Assembly (NCBI GenBank): GCA_045596905.1
Contig: JAZODG010000048.1
Coordinates: 1-50,872, forward strand
Direction of reading: 5' to 3'
DNA: 50,872 bases
Source of the DNA: RGIG1681 sp045596905
GTDB lineage: Bacteria > Bacillota > Clostridia > Christensenellales > UBA1242
In this document: positions 16,700 through 24,861 of the stretch, piece after piece
Numbering within the stretch: the first letter of the stretch is position 1
How the letters are laid out: the number at the start of each line of letters is the position of its first letter
Position numbers and translations under genes: made by a program
The notes under the pieces: generated by a model
The model's input: the letters and a program-made list of their open reading frames with translations, nothing else
Database searches by the model: none
What the model was told of the DNA's origin: nothing

Positions 16700-18979
16700 T
16701 TATTCCTCCAACCCTGAAATCAATAATTCTTTTTCAGTTTCGCTAATGTTTGGTGTTTTCAAGTGAACAATTTTATCGTCCATAATATTTGAATATAAAA
16801 CGTCCATATCATCAGTTAAGCTGGCTGCTCCGGCTTCACCAATTGTGTAAACTGAATCGTCAACATCTCTAAATGCGATTCTTGTTGGCAAGTTGAAGTT
16901 GATTTCATCTTGTTCAATTGGGTTTGTCGCAACAACAATCGAATAGATTCCGGCGATTCTTCCATATTTTAACATTCTGTGCAAGCATGCAACAATCTTG
17001 TCATTGTCAGTTGCTTGAGATGACTTTGTATAGTTATTAAACACCAAAATAACATATGGCATTGTTTCAAGCCCATTTTCACCAGCTTGAAGATTATATT
17101 GTTCAATGCTCTTTACACCAAAGCTAGCAAGTTTGTTATATCTATCATCAAGTTCTTTTGATGCTTCAATCAAAGTATCTAAGATTTCTTTGTTTGTTTT
17201 TGCGATTCTATTAAAGAAAATATATGAACTTTTGTTATAAATATCGAATGTTGTGTTAACGTTGGCATCAAGGATAATAAAGTTAACGTCGTTAACAGCA
17301 TTCTTTAAGCTCAAGCTCAAAAGAATAGTGTTTACAAGGTTATTTGTGTAAATTTCTTCCTTTCCAAAGATTGCAAGGTTATATTGTTCTTTAAAGTTAC
17401 CATAAACACACTTGCCTTCTTCATCTTTTCCAATCAAATATGAAAGCTTGTCTGATTCTTTAAATTCATCATTAACAATCTCTTCAACAAAATTAAATTG
17501 TTCAATTGCGTTATAAGTCTTTTCAATCTTGATTACTTGAGATTTGACTTCTTCAATCTGTTCAATCTCTGCTCTTTCAGCTTCTTCAAGTTCTTGTTGC
17601 AAAATATCCTTAAGTTTTGAATAATCAGTGATAACTTCAGTTTCAGCAGTTTCTTCTGCTGCAGCCTTTGGTGTTTCTTGAGTTGTTTCATTTTCAACAA
17701 CTGGCTCTGGCTTATTCATTTTTGTGATTGGCAAAATTTCTTCAACAATCTTGCCGATGTCTGGTTCTTCTTCAGCAGTTTCTTCCACTGTTTCTTGAGT
17801 GGTCTCTTCAACTGATTCTTCAACAGCTTGTTCTTCAGATTTTTCAATGTCTGCTTTAAGACTATTTTCAAACTCTTCAAGACTTGAAAGTTCTTCTGCA
17901 GGGCTAGTTTGAACTTCTTCAACTTCCACTTCTTGAACAGGTTGTTCAGGTGCTGGTTGTTCTTCAACTTTTGGTTCTTCAGCTTTAACTTCAGAAGCTG
18001 GCTCAACAGCAAACTTGTCAAATGCTGCAAAAACATCTTCTTGAGCAGCCTGCTTTGCTTCTGAACTAATTTCTTCACCAATAAGTTCTTGACTAGCTAT
18101 TGTTTGATTGATTGCATTCGAAATGTCTTCATCTTCAACAGATTCAAACTTTTCTTGCGAAACGGTTTCTACAGGAGTATTAACACTTTCTTCTGGCTCA
18201 TCTTCAAGTTCGTCATCGTCAAGAGCATCAAGGTCATAACCTGCCAAAAGTTCATTGATAAGGTCTTCAAAACCTGTAGTCTTTGATTCTTCATTATCTT
18301 CGTTTGAATCAAATGTTGGTTGTGCATTTTCTAATGTCGCAGGATTAATAATCTCATCATCGTCTTCTTCTTCAACCTTTTTTTCTTCAGCAACCGGAGT
18401 CACTGGTGCAGATTGAACTTCTGGCTCTGGACTTGATTTTGGACCAGCATTTTCTGCAACTTCGAATTGCGCAAAAATGTCATACATATTCAAATCTTTT
18501 GGTTCATTTGCAGGCTGAGAAACTGCCACTGGTTCTTCAGCAGCTACAGTAGTTTCTTCAGCTGGCATAGAAGTCTCAGCTGTTTCAGTTTCATGGAAAT
18601 CTTCATTTTCAACCACATCAGAAACAGATTGGGTTATGCCAATAATTGTATCATCGCCAGCATCGTCTGCCACCCAACCTTCTTGATTGATTTCAGAAGT
18701 GTCATGATTAACAGGTTCTTCTGAAACATAAGCTGTTTCATTTTGAACCAAATCATTATTATAGTTCATAGAATCATTTGTTTCTTCGTTATTGCTATAA
18801 TCTTGAAGAACTTCAGGTTCACTAACCTGTTCAACTGGCTTTTCAATAGAACTTTCTTCACGACTTTTGTTGTAGTCGTTATACATATCAGGGTCTGTTT
18901 CAACACCCCTTTCTTGGTCAAGTTCTTGTCTAGCTCTCATGAGTTCTTCAAGGTCAACACCACCAACACTTTTTTCCAA
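16700..18979 (-). CDS. FtsK-motor paralogue lacking both Walker motifs, with long acidic N-terminal arm
   Basis: 759 residues from a TTG start. Residues 1 to about 480 are low-complexity, rich in Glu, Thr, Val and Pro, strongly acidic and probably disordered. Residues about 510-745 align by eye through most of the RecA-like motor of the neighbouring FtsK: LIGKDEEGK matches AIGKDISGE, VNFIILDANVNTTFDIYN matches LRLVLIDPKKVEFNIYN, ELDDRYNKLASFGVKSIEQYN matches EMDRRYDMMSKAGYNNIEPYN, and NLPTRIAFRDVDDS matches NVPSRIAFNVQSS. The Walker A position reads FGKEEIYTN (538-546) where FtsK has GQTGSGKS; the Walker B Asp-Glu reads Asn-Asn (648-649). There are no membrane helices and no DNA-reading gamma domain. 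ATP hydrolysis is therefore unlikely. TTG 18979 is preceded by GAGGT at seven bases and clears the ftsK stop; the alternative ATG at 19027 lies inside ftsK with no ribosome site. The partner and function are unknown; a regulator or scaffold of FtsK is inference. Confidence 0.85.
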   Translation of the reverse strand: MEKSVGGVDLEELMRARQELDQERGVETDPDMYNDYNKSREESSIEKPVEQVSEPEVLQDYSNNEETNDSMNYNNDLVQNETAYVSEEPVNHDTSEINQEGWVADDAGDDTIIGITQSVSDVVENEDFHETETAETSMPAEETTVAAEEPVAVSQPANEPKDLNMYDIFAQFEVAENAGPKSSPEPEVQSAPVTPVAEEKKVEEEDDDEIINPATLENAQPTFDSNEDNEESKTTGFEDLINELLAGYDLDALDDDELEDEPEESVNTPVETVSQEKFESVEDEDISNAINQTIASQELIGEEISSEAKQAAQEDVFAAFDKFAVEPASEVKAEEPKVEEQPAPEQPVQEVEVEEVQTSPAEELSSLEEFENSLKADIEKSEEQAVEESVEETTQETVEETAEEEPDIGKIVEEILPITKMNKPEPVVENETTQETPKAAAEETAETEVITDYSKLKDILQQELEEAERAEIEQIEEVKSQVIKIEKTYNAIEQFNFVEEIVNDEFKESDKLSYLIGKDEEGKCVYGNFKEQYNLAIFGKEEIYTNNLVNTILLSLSLKNAVNDVNFIILDANVNTTFDIYNKSSYIFFNRIAKTNKEILDTLIEASKELDDRYNKLASFGVKSIEQYNLQAGENGLETMPYVILVFNNYTKSSQATDNDKIVACLHRMLKYGRIAGIYSIVVATNPIEQDEINFNLPTRIAFRDVDDSVYTIGEAGAASLTDDMDVLYSNIMDDKIVHLKTPNISETEKELLISGLEE

Positions 18980-18995
18980 ATTCTTTACCTCTTTT

Positions 18996-21869
18996 TTAAA
19001 TTGTATTAAAATCCTCACCGAACGCATCTCTAAATTGTTCAGGAGTGATTAAAACCTTTCTCTGTTTTGCACCTGTTGCTGGCGCAATGTATCCTTTACC
19101 TTCCATTTGGTCAATAATCTTTGCAGCTCTTGAATAACCAATTGAAAGCCTACGTTGTAAGTATGAAATTGATGCAAAGCCTTGAGTCATAACGATTTTA
19201 AGCGCTGACTTAAAGTATTCATCAACCTTAACTTTTGAAAGTGCATCAACATATGGGTCATCACCACCGATGCCACCCACATCAACAGATTCGCCAGATT
19301 CAGCATTAAAGCTACTTTCAATGCTTTCATCATAAGCCGAATTGTTGTTGTCTTTGTCATATTTGATAACAGCAGCAATTTCTGAGTCGCTTGCATATGC
19401 TGCTTGAAGTCTTGAAATAACACTTGTTCCTGTTGGAGCAAACAACATATCACCTTGACCCAAGAGTTTTTCAGCACCAACAGTGTTTAAAATAATCTTT
19501 GAGTCAATGCTTGATTGAACGTTGAATGCAATACGTGATGGAACGTTTGCCTTGATAACACCAGTGATAATATCAACTGAAGGTCTTTGTGTTGCCAACA
19601 CCAAGTGCATACCACAGGCACGTGCAAGTTGAGTTATTCTTTGAATGCAAACTTCAGATTCCTTTTTGTTTGCACACATAATTTCAGCAAGTTCGTCAAC
19701 GATAATGACAATATATGGCAAGAACTCAAACTGACCAGACTTCACAAGGTCACTCTTGTTATAAGGCTCAATGTTATTGTAACCTGCCTTACTCATCATG
19801 TCATAACGTCTATCCATTTCCTTAACGCACCACTTGAGCGCATTAATTGCCTTGTCAGCACCCATAACAACTTCAGGTGTAATCAAGTGAGGAAGCCCGT
19901 TATAGATATTAAATTCAACCTTCTTTGGGTCAATAAGCACAAGTCTAAGGTCATCAGGACCGTACTTATAAATTAAGCTCATGATAATGTTATGAATGAA
20001 AACAGATTTACCAGAGCCGGTTTGACCAGCAATCAAAAGGTGCACCATCTTTGCCAAGCTTCTAACCACGATTTCACCAGAGATATCTTTTCCGATAGCA
20101 ACTGGAAGTGGGTCTTTTGCGTTTTGGAACTCACTTGATTCCAAAAGTTCTCTTTCAAATACGCTTGTGAATGTGTCATTTTCAAGCTCAATACCAACAT
20201 ATTGACTACCTGGAATTGGGGCTTTGATTGTTACAGTTTTTGCAGCAAGGCTACGTTGAATATCTGGTTCCATTGCAGGGATTCTCTTGATTGAGACACC
20301 ATATGGAACTGAAAGTTCAAATCTAGTAATCTTTGGTCCACGAATAATATTTACAACTTTCGCTTCAATATTGAATGCCTTTAAAACATTTTCAAGTTGT
20401 GTTGCCTTTCTATTTTGTTCTTCTTCATAGTTACCAGTGTCTGGAACTGGAGTTTTTAAGAGTGATAATGGTGGTGGATTATATCTTACACCAGGCATAC
20501 CAGCATTGATAAACCTTTCAGTTCCTAGTGGTTTTTGTGGCACAACAACAGTCTTTTGAAGCTTTCCTATGTCTGTCATAATACCTTGGTTTTGTGCAGG
20601 AATATCCCCACCAACATAAGCTCTTGAGACCTGTGATGGTTGACTTGATTCAAAACCTCCACCAAGGTTTTGAACTGCTGGTTCTTGAGTGAGCCCATAT
20701 CCATCAAACCCACCTGTTGGTTTTGATTCAAAGCTCAACTCATCTTCACTAGTGTTGAGTATTTTTGAAATCTCATCATCTAAGCTCACTTCTGAGCTTT
20801 GTTCTTCATCACCCAAACTGAATGGTTCAGGTTGTTCAAAACCACCAAAATCGTTTTCAGGCTTTGAATATTTTGTGTAAATATCATCAAAGTCATCTTG
20901 TTCGTTTGATTGTTCAATGCTTGGCATAGAAACTTCAGGCTTGTCATAAACTGTTTCATTTGCAGGTTCAATTGTTGGAGCTACACCATAGGTTTTTCTC
21001 ATAAAGTCTCTGCGATATTCATTCATCTCTTCTTCAGAGTATGCATTTGGATAAGCATTCACTTGATAAAACTCTTCAGAAAAATTGTTTTGTGTTTGAC
21101 TAATTTGACTGTTATATGTTTCAGTCTGTTCATATTCTTCACCTTGTGTTATCTCACCAACAATGTCTTCTTTTGAATATCCATAAAATGGTGCTTCTTG
21201 AGATGAAACTTGACCAAGTTCTTCTTCAGTAACATTGAGTTCTCCAACAACATCGTTTTCATTTACATATGAATATGGAACTGCTCCATCGCTTGTCACA
21301 CCCTTGTCACTTTCCATAACCTTTTTTCTGATGGCTTTTGTTTTAAGTTTCTTGATGTGCTCTTGTTCATACTTTCCATAATTATTATAGTCAATCAAGA
21401 GACCAATGAAAATTGTGAGCAATATCACAAAAGTAATGATTGTTCCCATTCCACCCAAAATAACTGAAATGCCCCCAGCAAGGATTGAACCAAAGCCACC
21501 AAGCATTGTTATTTTTGTTGTGTATGAATAGTTTAAGTACGCCTTAAATGTTCTCATATTCACAACTTCTTTCAAAACCTTATAGGTTGAAATTGATTGA
21601 ACCACAAACAAGAAGCTAAACACAACAACAAGCAAGTAAACGGTCGATTTTTTGTTTCTTGTATATGAAAATCCCAAGAACTTTGCAAGCTGAATAAGTG
21701 CCAAAATAAAGAATAATGGATATGTTATGTGACCAAAAGTGCAAACAATAAGTCTGCCAAAAGGCAAAATACTCTTCATACAAGCAAAAATGAAAGCAAG
21801 AGAAAAGATTATAACCCCCATAAGGTTAATAATCTTTTTTGCAGAAATAGTATTTCTTTCTTTTGCCAC
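18996..21869 (-). CDS. ftsK: DNA translocase FtsK/SpoIIIE
   Basis: 957 residues. Four membrane helices in the first 165 residues anchor it at the septum. A long acidic, glutamine-rich linker follows (about 180-480), then the motor (alpha and beta domains, about 490-835) with Walker A GQTGSGKS (615-622) and Walker B VIIVDELAE (D725, E726), and ATQRPSVDIITG. The C-terminal gamma winged helix (about 875-945, SISYLQRRLSIGYSRAAKII) reads polar DNA sequences. It pumps chromosomal DNA through the division or sporulation septum; only one such active enzyme is seen here, so it may serve both roles. It lies 13 bases after the M16 gene and 16 bases before its own degenerate paralogue. Confidence 0.97.
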   Translation of the reverse strand: MAKERNTISAKKIINLMGVIIFSLAFIFACMKSILPFGRLIVCTFGHITYPLFFILALIQLAKFLGFSYTRNKKSTVYLLVVVFSFLFVVQSISTYKVLKEVVNMRTFKAYLNYSYTTKITMLGGFGSILAGGISVILGGMGTIITFVILLTIFIGLLIDYNNYGKYEQEHIKKLKTKAIRKKVMESDKGVTSDGAVPYSYVNENDVVGELNVTEEELGQVSSQEAPFYGYSKEDIVGEITQGEEYEQTETYNSQISQTQNNFSEEFYQVNAYPNAYSEEEMNEYRRDFMRKTYGVAPTIEPANETVYDKPEVSMPSIEQSNEQDDFDDIYTKYSKPENDFGGFEQPEPFSLGDEEQSSEVSLDDEISKILNTSEDELSFESKPTGGFDGYGLTQEPAVQNLGGGFESSQPSQVSRAYVGGDIPAQNQGIMTDIGKLQKTVVVPQKPLGTERFINAGMPGVRYNPPPLSLLKTPVPDTGNYEEEQNRKATQLENVLKAFNIEAKVVNIIRGPKITRFELSVPYGVSIKRIPAMEPDIQRSLAAKTVTIKAPIPGSQYVGIELENDTFTSVFERELLESSEFQNAKDPLPVAIGKDISGEIVVRSLAKMVHLLIAGQTGSGKSVFIHNIIMSLIYKYGPDDLRLVLIDPKKVEFNIYNGLPHLITPEVVMGADKAINALKWCVKEMDRRYDMMSKAGYNNIEPYNKSDLVKSGQFEFLPYIVIIVDELAEIMCANKKESEVCIQRITQLARACGMHLVLATQRPSVDIITGVIKANVPSRIAFNVQSSIDSKIILNTVGAEKLLGQGDMLFAPTGTSVISRLQAAYASDSEIAAVIKYDKDNNNSAYDESIESSFNAESGESVDVGGIGGDDPYVDALSKVKVDEYFKSALKIVMTQGFASISYLQRRLSIGYSRAAKIIDQMEGKGYIAPATGAKQRKVLITPEQFRDAFGEDFNTI

Positions 21870-21882
21870 AAAACACCCCTTT

Positions 21883-23157
21883 CTATTCAGCTGGTAACAC
21901 TGAATCTAATAGTTCATCATAATCAATAACAACATCTTGACCAACATAAACGACAAGCATCTTTTCAAAGTCTAAAACTTCTTCCATAAGTCTGTTTGCG
22001 TCTTTGTTTGTCAAAACTTCAATTTTCAATCTTTCAGAATTTTCACTGAATGTTTGCTTTGTCAAAGCGATTTGTTTTGCAGACAAAAGAGCATGTTCCA
22101 AAACGTTGTCACAATTTGACAAGAAGTTTGTGATATAAACTCTTTTTTCTGTTTCAAACTCTTCACTTGAAATGTCTCTATCTCTAATGTCAGTTTTAAG
22201 TGCACTAACAAAGTTGTAAAGATGGTCAACAGCAAAGTCATAGTCAGCAGTAATTTCAAATGCAATATGTCCATTATTGGCATAATACTTTGTTTTTATT
22301 TTTGTATCGAAATAATAGTTTTGATTTGACAATGCAAGTTTGATGTATTTAATCAAAATTGGTTTCATAATTTCAATCAAATGTTTCTCTTTTTCCTTAA
22401 ACGAAACTGTTGGGAAAACAACAGAGATTCTTGTTTGGTTGAGTCTTTTGATTCTTCCCTTGCAGTCGCCAACGAAGTTGTTGATTGCTGAAACATATTT
22501 GAGTTTCTTATATTCTTTTTCTTCGTCTTTCATTCTGTCAAAGAAATGAAGCTTAACAAGGTCATAAACATCTTCTTGACTTGTGTCACCAACAACAGAA
22601 ATAATTGTATTTCTTGGTGTAAAGATTCTCTCTAAGTAGTCTTTTGCATCAAGTGATCTGAATCTTGAAACAGAAATGTTTGTTCCTGACTTTGGATTAG
22701 CAAGACCAGTTCTATAATAAAGAGTTGAGTTGATGAGTCTGTCCATAACATATGCAGGGTTTTCAGACAAAAGAGCAACCTGAGACAAAAGCATCTTTCT
22801 AACTTTTTCACCGTTTTCAAGAGAAAAAGTTGTGTCAAACGCAATTTCTGACAACAAAGAAATAGCTGTTGGAATGCTCTCTTTTGGGCACACAGCACTA
22901 ATAGTTATACTTTCTTTTGAGTTGTGTGGTGTGAGCACAATACCATTTGCCTTTGCATAGTTCATAAGAGCTTCATGGGTTGAATGTTTCTTTGTTCCCA
23001 TAAGCATAATTTTTGTCAAATAGTCACTGATACCACTTTGATAGTTTTTTTCTGATTGAGTTCCACCAGCAATATGCAAAACAACACAAGCCACCTTTTT
23101 TTCTTTTTTTGGAACACAAACAAGTCTTAATCCGTTTGAAAAAGTATTAAGTGCCAT
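21883..23157 (-). CDS. M16 (insulinase) family protein without the zinc motif
   Basis: 424 residues, with the two-lobed M16B layout. The N-terminal half is recognisable (FSNGLRLVCVPKKEKK, then GGTQSEKNYQSGISDYLTKIMLMGTKKHST). In active enzymes the last segment carries HxxEH (as in GIAHFLEHM); here those positions are D45, T48 and K49, so zinc cannot be bound in the usual way. TPRNTIISVVGD is a conserved M16 landmark later on. At this locus other Firmicutes have mlpA or ymfF/ymfH; only one M16 gene is present here. It is probably a non-catalytic homologue. ATG 23157 has GGAG six bases upstream; a GTG four codons earlier overlaps that ribosome site and is rejected. It appears to begin the ftsK-rimO-pgsA-recA run. 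Confidence 0.82.
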   Translation of the reverse strand: MALNTFSNGLRLVCVPKKEKKVACVVLHIAGGTQSEKNYQSGISDYLTKIMLMGTKKHSTHEALMNYAKANGIVLTPHNSKESITISAVCPKESIPTAISLLSEIAFDTTFSLENGEKVRKMLLSQVALLSENPAYVMDRLINSTLYYRTGLANPKSGTNISVSRFRSLDAKDYLERIFTPRNTIISVVGDTSQEDVYDLVKLHFFDRMKDEEKEYKKLKYVSAINNFVGDCKGRIKRLNQTRISVVFPTVSFKEKEKHLIEIMKPILIKYIKLALSNQNYYFDTKIKTKYYANNGHIAFEITADYDFAVDHLYNFVSALKTDIRDRDISSEEFETEKRVYITNFLSNCDNVLEHALLSAKQIALTKQTFSENSERLKIEVLTNKDANRLMEEVLDFEKMLVVYVGQDVVIDYDELLDSVLPAE

Positions 23158-23201
23158 ACGATTCTCCACCTACTTATAATTTTACTCTTACATTATATAA
23201 C

Positions 23202-23226
23202 AAAAAAATCCGTCAGCAAAACGGAT
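23202..23226 (-). terminator. Terminator after the YlxY-like deacetylase gene
   Basis: Stem ATCCGT / ACGGAT extended by A-T pairs, followed on the minus strand by seven T. A TATAAT (23197-23192) lies just beyond it and may be the -10 box for the M16-ftsK operon, with a poor -35 box. Confidence 0.75.
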
Positions 23227-23284
23227 TTTGTATATTTTTGAAACTTTGTATTAATTTTTTGACAATTTAAGGCTAACTTGACAC

Positions 23285-24010
23285 CTATTTCAATCCTAGT
23301 GTTTTAGAAACTGTTGTTAAATAAAAATTATTCTTTTTTGCATGCAAAATAATCTTCTCTAGTGCCTGCGCAGAGCCAACTGTTGGGTGCATCAAAACAA
23401 GGTCGCCACCACACATATTTGTCACTGCTCTGTTATAAATAACACTTGAATCATTATCACGCCAGTCGATAGTGTCTTTGCTCCACATAATGGTCTTGTA
23501 CCCCAAAAACGTCGCAGCTTTTGTGGTATTTGAAGAATAAGCCCCACTTGGTGGCGCAAACAGTTCCATTTCAATACCAAGTTTTGTCTTTATAATCTCA
23601 TGACACACTTGAATCTCAGTTAAGTTGTCTTCATATGACAATTTTGAGTGGTCCTTATGCAAATATCCATGACTGCCAATTTCATGTCCTTCATCAAATA
23701 TTCTTTTTAGTAATCCTTCATTATCTTTCGCCCAGCTTCCACCAATAAAAAACGTTGTTTTAATTTCGTGTTTTTTCAAAATATCAAGCATTTTCTCAAG
23801 ATGCTCATTTCCCCAATACACATTAATCATGAGCGAAACATTCTTTGAATTTTTATCACCAGCAAAAATAACACCATTATACTCACTATTTGCAACCTGC
23901 AAACTAGTGTTTTTATTCGTGGCAAACATTGGATAAACCACCATAAATACAAGAATTACGATTATTATGTTAGACATAATACCTATAAACAACTTTCTAA
24001 ACTTCTTCAC
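23285..24010 (-). CDS. YlxY-like polysaccharide deacetylase
   Basis: 241 residues. N-terminal membrane helix (about 8-30) and an extracytoplasmic NodB/CE4 fold. LMINVYWGNE (60-69) replaces the TFDDG motif, as is usual for this sporulation-associated subgroup. HGYLHKDH (H114, H118, H121), ELFAPPSGAYSS, IMWSKDTIDWRDND and LVLMHPT are characteristic. Position between pnp and the M16 gene matches ylxY of Bacillus subtilis. Substrate and activity are unproven for this subgroup. The start codon appears to be GTG at 24010; there is no Shine-Dalgarno, and TATAAT (24021-24016) lies only five bases upstream, compatible with a leaderless message. A terminator follows. Confidence 0.82.
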   Translation of the reverse strand: MKKFRKLFIGIMSNIIIVILVFMVVYPMFATNKNTSLQVANSEYNGVIFAGDKNSKNVSLMINVYWGNEHLEKMLDILKKHEIKTTFFIGGSWAKDNEGLLKRIFDEGHEIGSHGYLHKDHSKLSYEDNLTEIQVCHEIIKTKLGIEMELFAPPSGAYSSNTTKAATFLGYKTIMWSKDTIDWRDNDSSVIYNRAVTNMCGGDLVLMHPTVGSAQALEKIILHAKKNNFYLTTVSKTLGLK

Positions 24011-24064
24011 ATTAAATTATATTAATCATTTCTTAAAAAATAACCTACTTTAGGCATTTGATTA

Positions 24065-24093
24065 TTGACAAAAGAACAAATTAAGTTTATCAT
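24065..24093 (+). promoter_or_regulatory. Promoter of the orphan plus-strand gene
   Basis: TTGACA (24065-24070), exact 17-base spacer, TATCAT (24088-24093). AAGGAGA and the ATG follow at normal distances, unlike the leaderless genes in this window. Confidence 0.75.
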
Positions 24094-24125
24094 TGAAGTA
24101 GAAATTATTTGCAAGGAGAACAAAT

Positions 24126-24788
24126 ATGCCAGCAAAAACAGATATAAATTTTAGACTTAGTGTCTTAAACCAAGAAAACAAGAAGAATATTGACTTCATT
24201 ATCAAAACAATGAAATCAGTAAATTATACAATCGGGTCAAAAGGAGCTCCAACTGTGGCTGACTTATGCTCTGCCCTTGAAGAATCTCAAAACATTCACA
24301 AAGCAGTTACTGAGCTTATGAATAACCCAAATAAACCAGATGCATTAGAAACTGTGAACAAGCTCACTGAAAAGCTTGAAGAAGTTAAAGAAAAAACAGT
24401 TAACGTTATGCGTTCAAAATCATATGCATTCTATACACCTGAAGAAATCAACAATCTTGGTGAAAATGCAAAGAAACTTGAAGAAATCAAAAATAAGAAC
24501 CTTGACAATCTTGAAGCTGCATATAAACTCAATTTAACACCAGGTCTTGAAAAAACAATTAAATCAATCATTAAAACAAACCATGCATTATCTCTTATGC
24601 CAATGGCAAAAAATGGTCCAGACCAAGCAAGAATCTTGGAAGACCTTGAAAAACTTGTTGGTATGACCACAAAAACAATCCAACAAGAAGCCTTCAGACA
24701 ACATATTAAAGAAGAACCAGCACGTGACCTTCACACAAAAGAGCCACAAGTAACACTTGAAGCTGCTGAAGACCAACCTGGAGAATAA
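24126..24788 (+). CDS. Uncharacterised helical protein (orphan)
   Basis: 220 residues; I do not recognise a family. It begins MPAKTDINFRLSVLNQENKK and is almost entirely predicted helix by composition, with heptad-like stretches around residues 75-95 and 115-135, no cysteine, no tryptophan, no signal peptide and no membrane segment. The last 30 residues are charged and proline-containing, probably a flexible tail. It has its own strong promoter, an AAGGAGA ribosome site and its own terminator, and runs against all its neighbours between ylxY and pnp, which are adjacent in many Firmicutes. This suggests a lineage-specific insertion of a well-expressed cytoplasmic protein. Confidence 0.8.
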   Translation: MPAKTDINFRLSVLNQENKKNIDFIIKTMKSVNYTIGSKGAPTVADLCSALEESQNIHKAVTELMNNPNKPDALETVNKLTEKLEEVKEKTVNVMRSKSYAFYTPEEINNLGENAKKLEEIKNKNLDNLEAAYKLNLTPGLEKTIKSIIKTNHALSLMPMAKNGPDQARILEDLEKLVGMTTKTIQQEAFRQHIKEEPARDLHTKEPQVTLEAAEDQPGE

Positions 24789-24794
24789 ACAACA

Positions 24795-24822
24795 AAAATC
24801 TCACCTTTCGGTGAGATTTTTT
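24795..24822 (+). terminator. Terminator of the orphan gene
   Basis: Stem AAAATCTCACC / GGTGAGATTTT with a TTTC loop and following T residues, six bases past the stop. Confidence 0.9.
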
Positions 24823-24823
24823 A

Positions 24824-24855
24824 ATAAAAAAAACTTACACGAAACCGTGTAAGTT
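24824..24855 (-). terminator. Terminator after pnp
   Basis: Stem AACTTACAC / GTGTAAGTT, followed on the minus strand by seven or more T. It sits back-to-back with the orphan gene's terminator. Confidence 0.9.
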
Positions 24856-24861
24856 ATTTTT

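Noticed and set aside
17716..18081. 121-codon frame inside the FtsK-like gene
   Set aside because: Low-complexity leucine/lysine frame that arises from the acidic repeat region read in another phase.
17560..18420. Acidic Glu/Thr/Val-rich repeats as a DNA tandem-repeat array
   Set aside because: The units vary in length and sequence at the DNA level; they are low-complexity coding sequence, not a satellite or CRISPR.
18980..19027. ATG start at 19027 for the FtsK-like gene
   Set aside because: It lies inside ftsK and has no ribosome site; TTG 18979 with GAGGT at seven bases is better placed.
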